Shown: positions 19,292 through 27,463 of the stretch, piece after piece
Layout: each line of letters starts with the position of its first letter
Position numbering within the stretch: position 1 is the first letter of the stretch
Assembly (NCBI RefSeq): GCF_000142905.1
Contig: NW_013657631.1
Location: 213,846 to 243,550, forward strand
Source of the DNA: Thecamonas trahens ATCC 50062
Lineage: Eukaryota > Apusozoa > Apusomonadida > Apusomonadidae
Direction: 5' to 3'
Length of the DNA stretch: 29,705 bases
The notes under the pieces: generated by a model
Told to the model about the DNA's origin: nothing
The model's database searches: none
Seen by the model: the letters and a program-made list of their open reading frames with translations, nothing else
Made by a program: the position numbers and the translations under genes

Positions 19292-19389
19292 CGTGTCGCC
19301 CGGGTGCAGGTGGCGTCAAAAAGGCGGGTGGTGTGGGCGGGCGGGCGGGCGGGTATCGGTCGCAGAACCTGTGTTCCAGCGCCACAGTC

Positions 19390-19989
19390 ATGGCCGAGTT
19401 TGTGACGTGGATTTGGGAGTCTGTGAGCTCTGCGCTTGTATTCCTGGGGCTCTCGAGGTCGCGCGAGCGCAAGGTTGTGTTTGTGGGACTAGACGCGGCG
19501 GGGAAGACGAGCTTGATGGAAGTGCTGACGACGGGGAGGCTCTCGACGCACCAGCCGACGATCCAGCCGTCGAGCCACGAGGTGACACTGGGCGCGCTGA
19601 CGTTGCGCGCGGTCGATGTTGGTGGGCACAAGCAAGCGCGGCGGGTGTGGGGCGAGTACTTTTTCGGCGTCGACGGCGTGGTGTTCCTTGTCGATGCCGC
19701 GGACGCAAGCCGGTTTGAAGAGGCGAGTACCGAGCTGCTCGGCGTGCTCGACAACGAGCACCTGGCCGACGCGCCGGTGGTTGTCCTTGCGAACAAGGTC
19801 GACGAGGCGTGGGCGGCTGGGCCGGAAGACATGGCAGTCGCGCTTGGGATCTCGGCGATGCTCACCGGAGCTGATGACGAGCAGCTCGGCGACAGCGTCC
19901 GTCCGCTGCACATCTTCCCATGCTCGCTCAAGCTCCGCCAGGGCTACGGGGCGGGCCTCAACTGGCTGGCAGCGCACATGAGCAAGTAA
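19390..19989 (+). CDS. SAR1: SAR1 GTPase, COPII coat initiator
   Basis: SAR1 recruits the COPII coat at ER exit sites. From the ATG at 19390 (199 residues, typical for SAR1): an amphipathic N-terminal helix with bulky hydrophobics (FVTWIWESVSSALVFLGL) instead of a myristoylated Gly, P-loop GLDAAGKT at 33-40, switch I PTIQPSSHEV with Thr57, DVGGH at 76-80 with the catalytic His80, then KQARRVWGEYFFGVDGVVFLVDA, and the guanine motif NKVD at 135-138. The C-terminal CSLKLRQGYGAGLNWLAAHM is close to the SAR1 signature. The usual Asn of GLDNAGKT is Ala here. An in-frame ATG at 19288 would add 34 Gly-rich residues, which would displace the membrane helix, so I reject it as the main start. The stop TAA lies inside AGTAAAC, and FAM98 ends 4 nt away on the other strand. 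Confidence 0.96.
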   Translation: MAEFVTWIWESVSSALVFLGLSRSRERKVVFVGLDAAGKTSLMEVLTTGRLSTHQPTIQPSSHEVTLGALTLRAVDVGGHKQARRVWGEYFFGVDGVVFLVDAADASRFEEASTELLGVLDNEHLADAPVVVLANKVDEAWAAGPEDMAVALGISAMLTGADDEQLGDSVRPLHIFPCSLKLRQGYGAGLNWLAAHMSK

Positions 19990-19991
19990 AC
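19985..19991 (+). terminator. AGTAAAC overlapping the SAR1 stop codon
   Basis: The SAR1 stop TAA is embedded in AGTAAAC. AGTAAA-type poly(A) signals are known in Giardia, and UAAA signals overlapping the stop in Trichomonas. Use here is inference, supported by related words in the other convergent gaps. Confidence 0.35.
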
Positions 19992-19993
19992 GA

Positions 19994-21496
19994 CTACGAG
20001 GGACGGGCGTTGTCATTCCGATCGCGGTTGTGGTTGCGGTTGCGGTTGCGGTTACGGCCCTTGCCTCTTCCTTTGCCGCGGCCGCGGCCGTGGCCGCGTT
20101 GGCCGTCGGCGGGCGAGTCGGCGGGGGCAGGGTCAGGCGTGGGATCGGTGTTGTTGCGGTTGCGGTTGCGGTTGCGAGGGCGGTTACGGTTGCGGCCCTT
20201 GCCTTTGCCGCGGCCGCGACCGCGTTGGCTATCGACGGGCAAGTCGGTGGAGACTTTGGCGGATGTGGGGCTGGGCGCGGGCTCGGTGTTGTCGCGGTTG
20301 CGATTACGGTTGCTGTTGCGGTTGCGGTCATTGGAGCGGCGACCGCGGCCACGGCCGCGCGAGGCGGGCGCCGGCTCGACGCGGGCGCGGAAGGACGGCA
20401 TGCGCATGTCAGAGGGCCGGCCGCCACGGTCGCGGACTTTGGAGGCGATGACAATGTGCTTGACACGGGCCGGGGTGCGGGCAGCATAGCGTGCGTCCGA
20501 GGTCTTGCGGTTGATGGCCAGGTCGACCTGGGCGGCAGTGACGTCCGTCCAGGAAAAGCTAGTGTGGCGGCGGAGGCGGGACTGGGCAAGGGCGGCGTAG
20601 GCGGTGACAAGCGGGCGCTGGGCGAGGACCGGGTGGCGGGCAAAGGTCTTGAGGGTGACGCCGAGGCGGGTGAGGAGAACCGATCGTCGGACAGAGTAGT
20701 CTGCAGCCATGCGAGCATTGATGGCGTCAAAAAGACGTGTTTGCGATTCCGAGAGTGGGGGCATGGTGTCGCCATGCATGCCCTCCCACAGCCGCTTGCG
20801 CGCAGCCTGGTGACCGGGGGAGGAGGTCGTGCCGACGTAGACGCTGTCGAGGATAGAGAGCAGGCCAGCATCCGGCGGGCCTGGCGCGAGCTTGCCCACG
20901 GCGACCGCCAGCGAATCGGCCGGATCAAACCGGGCATGGATAGCGCGGGCGACGCAGCCGACAGGGATCATGCCGGCAGCATCGACAGTGTTGACAGCGC
21001 TGAGATCAGCCGTCTCGATCTCTACCAGAACGGCATGAACCAGCTCCGCCAGCGTAGCATCATCATGAAGATCGAGAGCAGCAAGCAGGTCGAGTACGTC
21101 GAGAGCCGACTCGCAGTGCTCCGGCAGTCGTGGAAGGGGTGACGGCGAGGAGAGTGCGGACCATCTTAGGCGGAGCGAGTCGAGGAGCGGCGAGAGAGCA
21201 GCGCGGGCAGCAGGAGCCGAGGGGGATACAGAAGAAGCAGGAGAGAGTGTCCACAGAGTAGCGTCTGCTGGAGGGAGGGGAGAGGGGAGAGTCGATGGGT
21301 GGGTGGTGTGCCAGCGGGTGTGGAGGGCGGAGGGCGTCCACGGAGGAGTCCAGGTGCGGGCTTCCATTCGGAGCCGAGAGAGGTGCTGTCCGTCGCTCGG
21401 AAGAAAACTGTCCGAGGTTGGGATGGATGGTCGCGTGGCTTTGATACGAGGTGTGATGGGTGGCCCTCTGCTTCTCTGTCTGGCTCTAGTCGGCAT
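19994..21496 (-). CDS. FAM98: FAM98-family protein, predicted tRNA-splicing ligase complex subunit, with Arg-Asn repeat tail
   Basis: In animals FAM98B belongs to the RTCB/DDX1 tRNA ligase complex that joins tRNA exons, and FAM98A is RNA-associated. The diagnostic core is present: RLFDAINARMAADYSVRRSV followed by LLTRLGVTLKTFARH, matching the FAM98 YEVRRKLLIKRLDVTVQSF region, and later SKVRDRGGRPSDM, matching PDRGGRPNE. The N-terminal half is helical, in the place of the family's calponin-like domain. The tail (about residue 370 on) has two units of about 42-45 residues plus a partial third, each with a GRGRG/KGKG run, an Arg-Asn run, an acidic Pro/Ala spacer and Gln. Length is 500 residues from the ATG at 21496; an in-frame ATG at 21367 gives 457 and may be the true start, since the first 43 residues look like leader. 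Its stop is 4 nt from that of SAR1. Confidence 0.85.
   Translation of the reverse strand: MPTRARQRSRGPPITPRIKATRPSIPTSDSFLPSDGQHLSRLRMEARTWTPPWTPSALHTRWHTTHPSTLPSPLPPADATLWTLSPASSVSPSAPAARAALSPLLDSLRLRWSALSSPSPLPRLPEHCESALDVLDLLAALDLHDDATLAELVHAVLVEIETADLSAVNTVDAAGMIPVGCVARAIHARFDPADSLAVAVGKLAPGPPDAGLLSILDSVYVGTTSSPGHQAARKRLWEGMHGDTMPPLSESQTRLFDAINARMAADYSVRRSVLLTRLGVTLKTFARHPVLAQRPLVTAYAALAQSRLRRHTSFSWTDVTAAQVDLAINRKTSDARYAARTPARVKHIVIASKVRDRGGRPSDMRMPSFRARVEPAPASRGRGRGRRSNDRNRNSNRNRNRDNTEPAPSPTSAKVSTDLPVDSQRGRGRGKGKGRNRNRPRNRNRNRNNTDPTPDPAPADSPADGQRGHGRGRGKGRGKGRNRNRNRNHNRDRNDNARPS
20020..20345 (-). repeat. Coding GGTTGC/GGTTAC hexamer repeats in the FAM98 tail
   Basis: Three clusters of GGTTGC and GGTTAC (plus strand) at about 20030-20056, 20155-20190 and 20295-20335, separated by CTTTGCCGCGGCCGC-type segments; the larger unit is about 130-138 nt. 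They encode Arg-Asn dipeptides. Confidence 0.88.
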
Positions 21497-22055
21497 GAGT
21501 GACTATATTCTTGTGCGCATGGGTCCACACAACGTTTTCTTCTTCTGGCTCTGCATCTCATCCATGTAGAGGGTATCGGTGACAAAGACGTCGCAGAAAA
21601 AGTAGATCGGCCCGATCAGTTAGTATTTTCTCCCCACCTCGGCATCATCACAACCTCGGTTTGCATCGATAGAGCAACTCCAGGTACGGACCAGCCCACC
21701 TGCTCTGCGCGTTCTATTTATTCACCAACCAGCACATACACGCCAAACTCATCCCGCGGCTGTAGTACAAGACCCCTGCGAAGCAGTCTCTGCACCCAGT
21801 TCACACCATTAAATTTTTCCTCTCTCTCCTCGAAAAGTGTAACACGGACAGTACACACTCCAGCACCCCCCTCCGCCCCCCCCCCCCCCCCCCCCGATAG
21901 TCCCTTGGCCTCTGCACCATCCCGATCACCTCACCTGCATGGAGGCAGGCAGGCCATGGGTCGGCAACTGGTCGAGTGACTGTTGGCGGGAGGAGAGAGG
22001 GGGGGGAGGGGGGAGGGGGGGACGGACAGCCACTGCACTCACCACCCACAGCAGC
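21497..22055. other. Divergent intergenic region between FAM98 and dynein light chain
   Basis: No supported gene. It includes AT-richer stretches (TTAGTATTTTC near 21619, TCTATTTATTC near 21712, TTAAATTTTTCC near 21808) that stand out from the GC-rich background and may hold promoters, a short perfect hairpin ATCGGCCCGAT near 21607, and a 20-base C run. An in-frame ATG at 21939 upstream of the dynein gene gives a Gly/Arg-rich leader and has a poorer context than 22056. Confidence 0.6.
21876..21895 (+). repeat. 20-base C homopolymer
   Basis: Uninterrupted C run, 160 nt upstream of the dynein light chain ATG on its sense strand; the largest homopolymer in the window. Confidence 0.97.
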
Positions 22056-22622
22056 ATGGACCTGTTCGAGGGGAGTGAGAACACCTACCAGCTGGGGCCG
22101 CATGAGGGGCAGAAGTACGTGTGTATTGCCTGTGGGAGGGGGGAGGGGGAGGGGGAGGGGGAGAGGGAGGGGGAGAGGGGAAGGGCTGGGAGGGAGGGAG
22201 GGAGGGGAGGGGGGGGGGTCGCGGGGGTCGACCTGGTGGGGGGTGTACTCATGGCATGGCGGGGGGATACTTGCATGCATGTGTGGCTGGTGATGGGCTG
22301 GGCGTAGGTTTAATGTTTCGCGGGTGAAAAGGTGGTGGATGAGACTCTCGAGGCGTGGCTCGGTGACAAGGAGTACGAGGCGGCGGCGGCGAGCAAGTGG
22401 ACGGTCGAGCTGACGCAGGTGGTGGAGGAAGCTGTGAGGGAGATGGAGTTTCCCAGGTACAAGATCGTTGTTCAGGTTGTTCTGGGCGAGAACAAGGGCC
22501 AAGGCATCAACACCGTCTCTCGCTGTCTCTGGTCCGTTGAGACCGATGGCTGGGCCTCCTCCTCCTACAAGAACGCCTCCATCTTCTGCACAGCCATGGT
22601 CTTTGGCGTCTATTTTGAGTAG
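22056..22622 (+). CDS. DYNLT: Tctex-type (DYNLT) dynein light chain; two exons
   Basis: Light chain of cytoplasmic or axonemal dynein, binding the intermediate chain and cargo. Exons 22056-22118 and 22332-22622, 117 residues against about 113 in DYNLT1. Exon 1 encodes MDLFEGSENTYQLGPHEGQKY; splicing in phase 0 gives QKY-VVDETLEAW, lining up with FVVDEV in human DYNLT1. Exon 2 holds the Tctex1 domain: KWTVELTQVVEEAVREM, then YKIVVQVVLGENKGQGINTV, SRCLWSVETDGWASSSYKN and a last strand SIFCTAMVFGVYFE. The ATG has A at -3. It supports a flagellated host, though cytoplasmic dynein also uses this chain. Its 3' end faces the coiled-coil gene 115 nt away. Confidence 0.9.
22119..22331 (+). other. Intron of the dynein light chain gene (213 nt), G-rich
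   Basis: GT-AG intron starting GTGTGT and ending TGAAAAG, phase 0. A competing GTACGT at 22115 would not restore the frame with this acceptor. From about 22134 to 22217 it is almost all G with a few A, including runs of five to ten G. Confidence 0.82.
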
Positions 22623-22712
22623 CCGCCACCTTCTCTGCTCTGCGCCACCCTTTATCACTCTGCGCCGCGCCGCACTGTCATGCGCTCTGCGCCTGCGCGT
22701 TCCCCCATGGTC

Positions 22713-22720
22713 TGTAAAAC
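22713..22720 (+). terminator. TGTAAAAC in the dynein/coiled-coil gap
   Basis: A TAAA-type word 91 nt past the dynein stop codon, followed by CAGCTG, within a 115-nt convergent gap. Possible poly(A) element by position only. Confidence 0.3.
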
Positions 22721-22737
22721 AGCTGCAATCGACAGCA

Positions 22738-25700
22738 TCACACAATCGGCTCCTCCTGCACGGCCTCCACAAAGCTGGCCACCGCCGCAGACTGCGGGCG
22801 CATCCGCCGCTCATCGCCGCGCCCTACAACTTCCATGTCACGCTCGCTACTGGAATAGGTGCTCGTGTCGACGTTGCTGGCCGGAGGCGCCGGCGGCGGC
22901 CGCTCGCCGAGAAGTTTGCCGCGGAGGCCCTTGGTCGGGAGTCGGCGAAAGGCGTGGGCGGGCCGCGCATCCCCCCTGGAGGCCTTGCGCCCACGGCGCG
23001 CCTTGCGCAGCCGCCGTTTCTTCCCACGCGGTCGCCTCAGCCGGCCCTTTGGGCTCGCCACCGCAAACGAGAGCGCGTTGGCCGAGTGCCACATCGGCGG
23101 CATGCCCGGCGGCGGCCGCGGGCCTACCGGCGAGGCCCACAGCGCGCCGATGGTCGACGACGCCGGCGCCACACTTCCGCGCCGTCCGACAGCCACCAGT
23201 GACCGTGTTGTGTGCGCTCGCACCCGCACTCCGCCCACCAGCCGCCGCGCCACCAGCGAGTCAAACTCGGCCTCACATTCCACATACAGGTTGACCGACG
23301 CCAGCATCCGCGCATAGTTGCGGTTCCGCTCCTCAAGCAGCCTCATTCGCTTCGCCTCCCACTTGGTCTTGGCCAGCGCTGCCCGGAGCTCGAGCCGTGC
23401 CGCCGCGTCGCGGTCACTCTTATCGTCGAGCGCGGTCCGCAGCTCTTCGACACGCCGCATCGCAGCCGCAAAGTCGTAATGCGCTGCCACACTCATCTGG
23501 TGCAGCCGCTCCTCCTCGCGCGCTGCGTCGGCGGCTTCCTTGGCGTGCCGCGCACGTCGCACTGCCTGTCGCGTGTGGAGCATGTGGTCCATCCGCTGCG
23601 CCACCCACTCGACCACCGCCCGCGGCTTTTCCAGCGCCACCGAGGGCAGTGGCATCGCATCCTCGGGGTCGTCGTCGCCTCCGGCATGACCGTCGCCGCT
23701 GGTTGCCGCCTGCGGTGCTGTCCGCGCCAGCGCCGGTGGCCGCGGCATGCTGCTGCCACGCCCTGCACTCTTGTCTGCCACACGCAGCGTCCGCGCCCGC
23801 GGGCCGACCCTCGTCCCGGACTCGACAGCCGCCGGCGCTCCTGCTCTGGCTGTTGCCGCCTGATCAGCCTCCGGCCGGGCTTCTAGCGCAGCCCGGGCTT
23901 CTTCCAACTCGCGGTACGCCTCCTCCAGCTGATCCACAAGTAGCAGCAGACGAGCTTCGTTGCCATCGCCTGCCGACTTGGCCTCGGCGCTTGCTGCCTT
24001 GATCATTGCTTCACGGAGCGCGTGCAACTCGTTCCGCGTCTTGGCCAGCTCCTCGCGAGTCACCTCAAGCACAACCCAGACTTCGTCGACCTGGGCCGCT
24101 GCGTCAGCTAGGCCCTCAGCGTCGCCCCCAGCGTCGCTCCCAGCTCTGTGCTCAACAGTGACATCGCCGCGGGCCAGGGGCGGGGGCGGGACCGGGGCCT
24201 GGACCAGCGGCGGGACCGGGGACTGGACCTGCGGCGCACCTTTCTCGCTGCCCATCGCCCTCTTCTCGGGCTCTAAACTCACCAGCATCTCGACTTGGAC
24301 GCCCTTGTCCTTGGTGCTCACCGTCGGCTGTGAGCCGGTCATCGATCGTGACCGGGCTAGTGTCCGTTGGAGCGCGTTATTGCCGAGCGAGGCCACCCGC
24401 CGGTCATGCAGCACCGGCCGCCGGCGGCGGCGGCCAAGCGAAGCGGTCCGCTCTCCCACGCTCGGCCCCGCCGCCGTTGTCTTAAACTCAACGGACGACA
24501 TCGACGCTGCCAGAGCCGGAGGCGAGAGCTCACCACCGGTGCTGGTCTCGCTCGACAAAGTCGGCTGGGCTACCTTTGGCGCCACAGGATCAACCAGCGC
24601 CACGCTAGAGTCGTTGTGCAGCTTGAGCTGCGCCTGAAGCTTGACAACGAGCCCATCGTAGCGAGAGAGCATCTTGGCGTGTGCAGCCTTTTGAGCTGCC
24701 AGCGCCTCGGCAGCCTCACTCCGCACCCGCTCAATCTCGGCCGCATGGTCCTCTGGGTCTGGACCAGCGTCCGGCTCGCCGTCATCGACGCGTCGATGTC
24801 TGCCTTGAGCTTGGCAAGGCGCTCGATGTGAGAGGTCCTGGCAAGGGTCTCCGGGGATGGTTCTGCGGCCTGTGCGGCACGCGCCAGCGACGCGAGCTCG
24901 GCCTCGGCCGCTGCGTCAAAGGTCTCGGACACAAGTTGCGTCTTGAGCTCAAGCAGATTTGAGCGGTCGAGTGCGGCGGCAAGCTCATCCTCAAGCTGGC
25001 TAATGCGAGCGCGGGCTGCGTCACGCTCCTGGGCCATCACCGCCATGTCGTCGGTCGTCTCCTGGACCGCGCGCTCGCGCTCGAGAACTAGATGTGCCCG
25101 CAGCGCACGGAGCGCGCCCATGTGCAGCGTTTGCGCCCGCTCCCGCTGCTTGGTGGCGGCGGCCATGACCGAGGCCACCGATCGGGTCGACGCCACCAGC
25201 TCATCGAGCGAGCTCCCCGAGCCGGCACTTCCGTCTGAGACCGCCGAGTCGTCCGTATCCGACACGGCTGAGTCGGAGAGGCCCGACGATTGGAACGTGG
25301 CCGAGAGGTCAAAGTTTTTGCCGGCGACAGCGCGCAGCTTCTGGCGCAGCTTCTGGTTCTCGAGGGTGACAGCGCCAAGCCGAGCCTCGGCGGCCTTTGC
25401 CCGGTCGCGGTACATGTCCGACTTTTGGACAAAGGCCGACATGCGAGCCTCGTATGCGACCTTGAGCGACTCGAACGCGCCGGCGAGCTCCGGGTTCTTT
25501 GACGAGAGCGACCGCGTCAGGTCGCGGGCCTGCCGCTCGATCTCGCGGTGGTGCTGGCGAATGAGCTTGGCGAGCGATCGCTTGTGCTTGTTCTCCGCCG
25601 CACGGATGCGCGTCTCCTCCTCGGCCTTGACTTTGGACACCGCGCGCGAAGCCTTGGTCTCGAGCTTCGAGTGCAGCTTGGAGCGGTGCTTGGCGGCGAC

Positions 25701-27113
25701 CGAGTCGCGGACCAGGAGCTCTGACTGGAGCTCGCGAACCTTGGCGTGCACCCGCGAGAGCGCCAGTTCGTGCTCGCGCTCGCGCTTGGCCATGATGCCC
25801 TTGACCGTCCGCAGCTCGCGGGCGGTCGACGATTCCGAGGAGGCGATGCGGTTGGCCTCGTTGGCGACAGCGAGCGCGTGCTTGAGCTTATCCACCTCGG
25901 CCTGGTGCGCAACCGCGTCGGCCTGAACCTGGCTCCGCAGCTCCTCTAGCGCAGACTGCGCTTGAACCGAGTACTCGAGCTCCTCAGCCGCCCGCGCTGC
26001 GAGCTTGGACTCGAGCATCCGAGTGACGGTGGCGGCGTCAGCGAGTTGGACCTCGTACTTGGCCACCGCGTCCTTGAGCGCAACCACCGCCGCACCGGCG
26101 GTTTGCGCGTACGCCTTGAGGTCGGCATGCTCGGCTGCAAGCTTGTCAGCCGCCGCCAATCGCGCCGCGTACGAGTCGGCGAGCGAGGCCACAAGGTTGG
26201 CCACCTCGTGCCACTTTTCCGAGAACACCGCCGAGATGGTCTCAACCACGCCCTCGACCGACATGCCCGACGCCACGTCCTCCCACGACTTTTCCACCAT
26301 CTCCTCTACGTCCTTGTCGAGCCCGAGTGTCCGGTCAAACTCGGAGCTCTGCGCAGCAAGGAGGTCGAACCAGTTGCCGATTTCGCGGACGTCAGTGTTG
26401 AACACAATCGCTTTGCGGGTGTGGTCGACAACCAGGTCCTGGACAGACTCCTTGGACGCCTCCACAATGGCCTCCAGCGCGGCGTGCGTCTGCTCGGCCT
26501 CGCGGCGCCGCTGCGCATGGCGCGGGTCACTCTCGTCAAACTCCTCGCCAGCCTGCTCAGCCTGGCTCTTGGCCTTGGCCTTGGACGTCCGCCACTTTGC
26601 GCCGACCTCTGTCTCGCGGATCTCCGCCATCTTGGCTGCCTCGATCTTGGCCGTCGCCGCCTCATACGCCGCCAGCGAGTCCTTCACCGTCGCGTTGACT
26701 TCTAGCAGCGACCGCCACGATGCCTCCAACCGCTCCAGCTCTGCCGACACAGCAGCCTCGGTGTTTTCAGCCCGAGGCAGTGCAGACGACGACGACGACG
26801 ACGACGAGACGGCAGCACGGACAGCAAGGAGCGTACTCTGCATGGTTGCCTCTGATCGCGACGACATGAGCGATCCAGATGGCGACCGAGCCAGCGTCGG
26901 CGGCGGTGACATCATCGGCAGCGGTGGCGGTGGCTTGACGTAGCGGAACTTGGGTCGCACCGTCCACTTTCGGTTGAGGGCGAGTGGGGCGGTGGCAAAG
27001 GCGGCATACGGGCCTTCGCCTCCTCCAGCGGTCGGCTTGGATGTGGGTGGAGGGCGAGGCGAGGCAGGCGGTGACTGCGAAGGGAGCACCCACCGGATGT
27101 CCTCAGAGGACAT
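22738..27113 (-). CDS. Large coiled-coil protein of about 1458 residues; one frame break
   Basis: Family not recognised. From the ATG at 27113: a Pro-rich N-terminus (about 1-75), a Ser run at about 104-111, then long charged heptad-like helices over roughly 115-790 (for example ELERLEASWRSLLEVN, LRSQVQADAVAHQAEVDKL, ENKHKRSLAKLIRQHHREIE). The frame changes once between about 24747 and 24758: the upstream frame becomes Arg/Ser-rich, while the neighbouring frame continues the helix as DHAAEIERVRSEAAEALAAQ. The rest has acidic and Pro-rich linkers, another helical stretch (EEVRL-type heptads near 23400-23560 and RLLEERNRNYARML) and a basic end with KKRRLRKARRGRK that could be a nuclear signal. 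One missing base would unite the parts. Centrosome, basal-body or cytoskeletal scaffold roles are plausible for such proteins but not shown. Confidence 0.75.
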
Positions 27114-27455
27114 GCCGAATGAGTGTGTGGTGTGTGGTGTGTGGTGTGTGAGTGTTTGTGAGTGTGGGTGGGTGGGTGGAAGGGGGGGGGGGGGGGGGTC
27201 AGGTGGTTGGCTGGTCGGCGGCGTTCGACTACGCCGACTTGGCCGACGACTCGGGTGACGACTCGTCTCCGAGGTGATGGACGGGATCGCATTAGTCAGA
27301 TGGATGGCAGGCGGGATATATGAACTGTTGTTGACTAGTTGTTGAGCGGGTGGGTGCAGCCATGGCGGATGACTCGGAGACGAGTGGGCGGTTGCTGGGG
27401 CAGGGGACGGGCACGTTTGCGCTCGTGCGATTCAGGACTGTTTCAAGGATCTCAT
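27114..27455. other. Region between secreted orphan and coiled-coil gene, with possible promoter elements
   Basis: Contains a GTGTGGT-type repeat (27124-27180), a G run at 27182-27198 (a C run on the coiled-coil sense strand, 69 nt upstream of its ATG) and GGATATATGA at about 27312-27321, the clearest TATA-like word in the window. Downstream of the latter is a short plus-strand ORF, listed separately. Confidence 0.55.
27182..27198 (+). repeat. 17-base G homopolymer
   Basis: Uninterrupted G run; on the sense strand of the coiled-coil gene it is a C run 69 nt upstream of the start codon. Confidence 0.95.
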
Positions 27456-27463
27456 CTACGTAA
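27362..27463 (+). CDS. Possible short ORF (33 codons) behind a TATA-like box
   Basis: ATG at 27362 opens MADDSETSGRLLGQGTG and ends at a TAA at 27461-27463, overlapping by eight bases the 3' end of the secreted orphan on the other strand. GGATATATGA about 45 nt upstream is in a suitable place for a core promoter. The last codons read ACG TAA, which could also be a GTAACG donor, making this a first exon. The composition is not repeat-driven, but a frame this short is expected by chance; the opposite strand is also open. Weak call. Confidence 0.2.
   Translation: MADDSETSGRLLGQGTGTFALVRFRTVSRISST

Noticed and set aside
20025-20060. GGTTGC/GGTTAC hexamers as interstitial telomere repeat
   Set aside because: They sit in frame inside FAM98 as Arg-Asn codons, with codon-level interruptions; a coding explanation is sufficient.
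20030-21142. Plus-strand ORF of 370 codons across the FAM98 gene (Val/Ala-rich)
   Set aside because: It is the complement of FAM98 coding sequence; its Val/Ala runs come from the antisense of Arg-Asn codons, and FAM98 has family-level matches on the other strand.
21801-22814. Minus-strand ORF of 337 codons over the dynein light chain gene
   Set aside because: Pro/Arg-rich, crosses the C homopolymer and the G-rich intron, and lies opposite a gene with a clear Tctex domain.
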